Assembly (NCBI GenBank): GCA_046155815.1
Contig: JBJXFY010000329.1
Coordinates: forward strand, 1 to 8,826
Origin: JBJXFY01 sp046155815
Lineage (GTDB): Bacteria; Verrucomicrobiota; Verrucomicrobiia; Limisphaerales; CAIMTB01
Length of the DNA: 8,826 nucleotides
Reading direction: 5' to 3'
Part shown: piece after piece, positions 6,156-8,826 of the stretch
How the letters are laid out: every line of letters begins with the position of its first letter
How positions within the stretch are numbered: position 1 is the stretch's first letter
The notes under the pieces: model-generated
What the model saw: only the letters and a program-made list of their open reading frames with translations
Database searches by the model: none
What the model was told of the DNA's origin: nothing
Made by a program: the position numbers and the translations under genes

Positions 6156-6752
6156 TTACGGGGAGGGCGCCTGGACGGTCAATCGCCCGCGCCGCATTGC
6201 CCGCACGTCCACCGCCTCCATTCCGGCGGCGCGGATCGCCTCCAGGCCGAGGTCGGTGTCCTCGTAGGCGCGGCAAAGGCTGGGCGCCACGCCCAGCCGG
6301 CTGGCGGCCACGAGGAAGGTGTCCGGCGCGGGCTTGTGGTGCACCACGTCCTCGCTCGACACCAGCGCGCCAAACCACGGGCGGATGCCCAGTCGCTCCA
6401 GGCCCAGACCCACCACGTCCCGCGTGCCGCCCGTGGCCACCGCCATCGGCAGCCGGTTGCGGAACTCCATGGCGACGGCCACCACCTCGGGCACGGGCTG
6501 GATGTGGCCGATGAGGTCGAGATATGCCTGCTCCTTTTCCTTCGACACCGCGACCGGATCCAGCGCCAGCCCCTGCTCCGCCGACAGCCGGGCAAGGATC
6601 TTCCGCGAAGGCACCCCGCCGTACGAATAGAACTCCTCCTCGGTAAAGCGGATGCCGTGGCGCTGCGTGACCGCCTGCCAGGCGCGCCAATGCAGCGGCA
6701 TGGTGTCGGCAAGCGTGCCGTCGAAGTCAAAGATGAGGGCGGCGGGAGGCAT
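6156..6752 (-). CDS. HAD-superfamily phosphatase, YqaB / beta-phosphoglucomutase-like
   Basis: A 198-residue cytoplasmic HAD hydrolase of subfamily I. All four motifs are visible: D9-F-D11-G-T (nucleophile Asp9, acid/base Asp11), T107 in MAVATGG, K140 in HHKPAPDTFL, and E164-D165 in YEDTDLGLEAIRAAG. A small helical cap lies between motifs I and II (about 15-90). The end AGMEAVDVR and the motif III context closely recall E. coli YqaB, which dephosphorylates fructose-1-phosphate and related sugar phosphates. A beta-phosphoglucomutase is the main alternative. It follows the LOG gene by 27 bases on the same strand and is probably the last gene of the prfA operon. Confidence 0.88.
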   Translation of the reverse strand: MPPAALIFDFDGTLADTMPLHWRAWQAVTQRHGIRFTEEEFYSYGGVPSRKILARLSAEQGLALDPVAVSKEKEQAYLDLIGHIQPVPEVVAVAMEFRNRLPMAVATGGTRDVVGLGLERLGIRPWFGALVSSEDVVHHKPAPDTFLVAASRLGVAPSLCRAYEDTDLGLEAIRAAGMEAVDVRAMRRGRLTVQAPSP

Positions 6753-6779
6753 CAGGATGGGCGGTGACGGGCGGGTTGT

Positions 6780-7355
6780 TCAGACCCCGCGCAGGTGTGC
6801 GACGCGATGGGGCAGGGCCTGGGCTGCAAGCCGATCGAGCACCACATCCAGATCTTCATCCACAACCAGGCGGTCCAGCAGCCCGGCATCGAAGAAGCCG
6901 GCCTGCCGGGATTCGGCGAGGAACTCGAGCAGGCGATCGTAGAATCCGGCCACGTTGAGAAGGGCGCAGGGCGAGCGGTGCAGGCCAAGGGACAACCACG
7001 TGACGACTTCAAACGTCTCGTCGAGCGTGCCCGGCCCGCCCGGCAGCACCACGAAGGCGTCCGACAACTCGACCATCGTCCGCTTGCGCTCGTGCATCGT
7101 GTCCACGAGGCGCAGCTCGGTCAGGCCACCGTGCGCGATCTCGCGGTCGGCCAGGAAGCGGGGCAGAACGCCCACGACGCGGCCGCCCGCGGCCAGCGCG
7201 GCGTCGGCGAGCTCGCCCATCAGGCCCACCGACGCGCCGCCGTACACGAGGGTCAGCCCGCGGCGCGCAATCCGCTCGCCGGCGGCGCGGGCCGACTCGG
7301 CGTACAGCGGGCTGGTGCCCGCGCGCGATCCGCAGAAGACACCGAGGCTCCTCAT
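6780..7355 (-). CDS. LOG-family (TIGR00730) nucleotide phosphoribohydrolase
   Basis: A 191-residue Rossmann-fold protein of the LOG (lonely guy) family, which splits nucleoside 5'-monophosphates into base and ribose-5-phosphate; the plant members release active cytokinin. The diagnostic features are the N-terminal GVFCGSRAG, YGGASVGLMG (38-47), MHERK (87-91) and the active-site loop PGGPGTLDE (105-113) with Glu113; many members read PGGxGTxxE. Its ATG overlaps the prfA stop (TGA/ATG, 4 bp shared at 7352-7355), so translation is likely coupled to RF1. The true bacterial substrate is not known from sequence, and older annotations as lysine decarboxylase are misleading. Confidence 0.9.
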   Translation of the reverse strand: MRSLGVFCGSRAGTSPLYAESARAAGERIARRGLTLVYGGASVGLMGELADAALAAGGRVVGVLPRFLADREIAHGGLTELRLVDTMHERKRTMVELSDAFVVLPGGPGTLDETFEVVTWLSLGLHRSPCALLNVAGFYDRLLEFLAESRQAGFFDAGLLDRLVVDEDLDVVLDRLAAQALPHRVAHLRGV

Positions 7356-8467
7356 GGCACGGCCGGCGCGGCGTCGAGCGCGGCGAGGCGCGACTGCAGG
7401 TCGTCCTGCAGCAGCGGCTCGATCACGCCATCGAGGTCGCCCTCGATCACGTTGGCGAGGTTGTAGAGCGTCAGCTCGATCCGGTGATCGGAGATGCGGT
7501 TCTGGGGGAAGTTGTAGGTGCGGATCTTCTCGCTCCGTTCGCCGGTGCCGACCTGCGAGCTGCGCTGCGCGTCGTACTTCGCCTTTTCATCCGCGATCTT
7601 CCGCTCCAGCAGGCGGGAGCGCAGCACCTTGAGGGCCTTGGCCTTGTTCTTGAGCTGCGAACGCTCGTCCTGGCAGCGCACCTCGAGGCCGGTCGGCTTG
7701 TGGACGATGCGGACCGCCGAGTCGGTGGTGTTCACGCCCTGGCCGCCGTGGCCCCCGGCGCGGCAGACGGAGACGTCGAGGTCCTCGGGGCGGATCTCCA
7801 CGTCCACCTCCTCGGCCTCGGGCAGCACGGCCACGGTGGCGGTGCTGGTGTGGATGCGCCCCTGCGCCTCGGTCGCAGGTACGCGCTGCACACGGTGGAC
7901 GCCGCTCTCGAACTTCAGCCGGCGGAACGCGTCCGGCCCGTTGACGCCGAAGATGATGTCCTTGAAGCCGCCCAGGTCCGACGGGCTGGAGTCCATCGGC
8001 TCCACCTTCCAGCCGCGGCCCTCCGCGTAGCGGGAGTACATGCGGTACAGGTCGGCGGCGAAGAGGGCGGACTCCGCGCCGCCCGCGCCGGCGCGGATCT
8101 CGACGATGGTGCTGCGGCCGTCGGTGGGGTCGGGCGGCAGGAGGCCGCGCTGGACCTCGCGGGTGAGGCGCCGCTCCTCGGGCTCGAGGCGGGCGACCTC
8201 CTCGGCGGCGAGCTGGGCGAGTTCCGAGCCGGGTGGCTCGGCCGCGGCCAGCGCCCGGCTGGCGGCGAGTTCCTCGCGCGTCTGGAGCCAGGCGCGGCCG
8301 TCGGTGACGAGGCCGCGGAGGCGGGCATGTTCGCGGGCCAGCTCCTGCGCGCGCGCGGCACTGGCAAAGGCGTCGGGCGCGCTGAGGGCGGCTTCGACTT
8401 CCGCGAGGCGCTGCTCGAAGCGGCGGATGTGCGGGGCGAGATCCACGGGAAGGTCCGGAAAAAACAA
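7352..8467 (-). CDS. prfA: Peptide chain release factor 1
   Basis: RF1 recognises UAA and UAG in the ribosomal A site and triggers peptide release. At 371 residues it is close to the usual 360. An N-terminal helical domain (1-110) leads into EIRAGAGGAESALFAADLYR, then VHRVQRVPATEAQGRIHTST, whose P197-A-T199 is the RF1 stop-codon tripeptide (RF2 would show SPF), and the catalytic G241-G-Q243 in RAGGHGGQGVNTTDSAV. The 3' part keeps CQDERSQLKNKAKAL and RTYNFPQNRISDHRI. The longest frame starts with TTG at 8467, but that codon and the next two are the T-run of the upstream terminator. A GTG at 8446 (giving M-DLAPHIRRFEQRL) fits the usual RF1 N-terminus at least as well. No clear ribosome-binding site decides between them. 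Confidence 0.95.
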   Translation of the reverse strand: MFFPDLPVDLAPHIRRFEQRLAEVEAALSAPDAFASAARAQELAREHARLRGLVTDGRAWLQTREELAASRALAAAEPPGSELAQLAAEEVARLEPEERRLTREVQRGLLPPDPTDGRSTIVEIRAGAGGAESALFAADLYRMYSRYAEGRGWKVEPMDSSPSDLGGFKDIIFGVNGPDAFRRLKFESGVHRVQRVPATEAQGRIHTSTATVAVLPEAEEVDVEIRPEDLDVSVCRAGGHGGQGVNTTDSAVRIVHKPTGLEVRCQDERSQLKNKAKALKVLRSRLLERKIADEKAKYDAQRSSQVGTGERSEKIRTYNFPQNRISDHRIELTLYNLANVIEGDLDGVIEPLLQDDLQSRLAALDAAPAVP

Positions 8468-8507
8468 GCCCGCCCGCCGGCCGCGGAGGGTGCGGCCGGC
8501 GGGCGGG
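8459..8507 (-). terminator. Intrinsic terminator after rpmE
   Basis: A perfect 16-bp stem (8469-8484 paired with 8492-8507) with a 7-base loop is followed on the minus strand by TTGTTTTTT (8467-8459). It lies 15 bases after the rpmE stop. The T-run exists only in the minus-strand direction, so it should act on rpmE transcripts. Its tail overlaps the first codons of the longest prfA frame. Confidence 0.85.
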
Positions 8508-8522
8508 TGAAGGGGGCGGGGG

Positions 8523-8777
8523 CTACTTGCGCTTCTTCTTCGAGGCCGCGGCCTCGGCCTGGGCGGCCTGGGCCGCCTGCGTCTTGGCGAGGCGCTGCTG
8601 GAACTTGTCCACGCGGCCGGCGGTATCCACGAACTTCTGCGTGCCGGTGTAGAACGGGTGGCACATGTTGCAGATGCCGATGAGGAGGGATTTCCGCGTC
8701 GAGCGGGTTGCGATGATGTTGCCGCAGGCGCAGCGGATTTCCGCCGCCTCGTATCGCGGATGGATGTCAGCCTTCAT
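8523..8777 (-). CDS. rpmE: 50S ribosomal protein bL31 (zinc-binding type)
   Basis: An 84-residue bL31, a protein of the large ribosomal subunit that bridges to the small subunit. The start MKADIHPRYEAAEIRCACGN and the block CNMCHPFYTGTQKFVDTAGRVDKF are typical. Cys16, Cys18, Cys36 and Cys39 make this the zinc-binding (C+) form; zinc-free paralogs lack these and are induced on zinc starvation. The C-terminus is extended by an alanine/glutamine-rich and lysine-rich tail (AAQAEAAASKKKRK), about 10-15 residues beyond the roughly 70-residue form. It is followed by its own strong terminator before prfA, so it is probably transcribed largely as a single gene. No obvious ribosome-binding site precedes the ATG. 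Confidence 0.96.
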   Translation of the reverse strand: MKADIHPRYEAAEIRCACGNIIATRSTRKSLLIGICNMCHPFYTGTQKFVDTAGRVDKFQQRLAKTQAAQAAQAEAAASKKKRK

Positions 8778-8790
8778 AAAAAGGAACGGC

Positions 8791-8818
8791 AGGTTATCGG
8801 CAAACGCCCCGGTGACAA
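8791..8818 (-). promoter_or_regulatory. Weak candidate promoter for rpmE
   Basis: On the minus strand TTGTCA (8818-8813, five of six to the -35 consensus) is followed after 16 bases by TAACCT (8796-8791, three of six to the -10). The -10 box would lie only 14 bases from the rpmE ATG, giving a very short leader. The match is weak and near the window edge. Confidence 0.25.
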
Positions 8819-8826
8819 GGGGGGAA

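Noticed and set aside
7484..8683. Long plus-strand open frame opposite prfA and rpmE
   Set aside because: It spans the antisense of two conserved genes and the terminator between them, with no domain of its own.

Overview
This window looks like a piece of a GC-rich bacterial chromosome. The best guess is a Verrucomicrobiota-like organism. That rests on the AlaS and RF1 sequence flavour and on a REP/RAYT element of a type I associate with that phylum; it is an inference from recalled families, not a search result. No tRNA, rRNA, CRISPR array or phage module is visible.

Layout. Positions 1-2603 (minus strand) hold alanyl-tRNA synthetase (alaS), cut off at the left edge inside its editing domain. 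Its reading frame is open over all 867 codons present, yet it contains a 705-bp REP/RAYT transposable element (979-1683) whose length is exactly 235 codons. The transposase is read in the same frame and direction as the synthetase. A second anomaly in the same gene is a stretch of low GC with extra sequence around 421-720. Positions 2604-2912 form a divergent intergenic region rich in short perfect palindromes. Positions 2913-6102 (plus strand) hold a small lipoprotein, a family-2 glycosyltransferase that overlaps it by an ATGA junction, and an exported cytochrome c / sugar-dehydrogenase-type propeller protein.

Positions 6156-8777 (minus strand) run rpmE, prfA, a LOG-family phosphoribohydrolase and a YqaB-like HAD phosphatase. 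A strong intrinsic terminator separates rpmE from prfA. prfA and the LOG gene overlap by 4 bp, and the HAD gene follows closely, so the last three look like one operon. Translation functions dominate the two ends (AlaS, bL31, RF1). The middle plus-strand block is cell-envelope and periplasmic in character.

The outstanding observation is the transposase domain, flanked by perfect 25-bp inverted REP ends, embedded in frame in an essential aminoacyl-tRNA synthetase without any stop or frameshift. If it is real and not an assembly chimera, the cell either makes an AlaS-RAYT-AlaS fusion protein or removes the insert by an unknown route.
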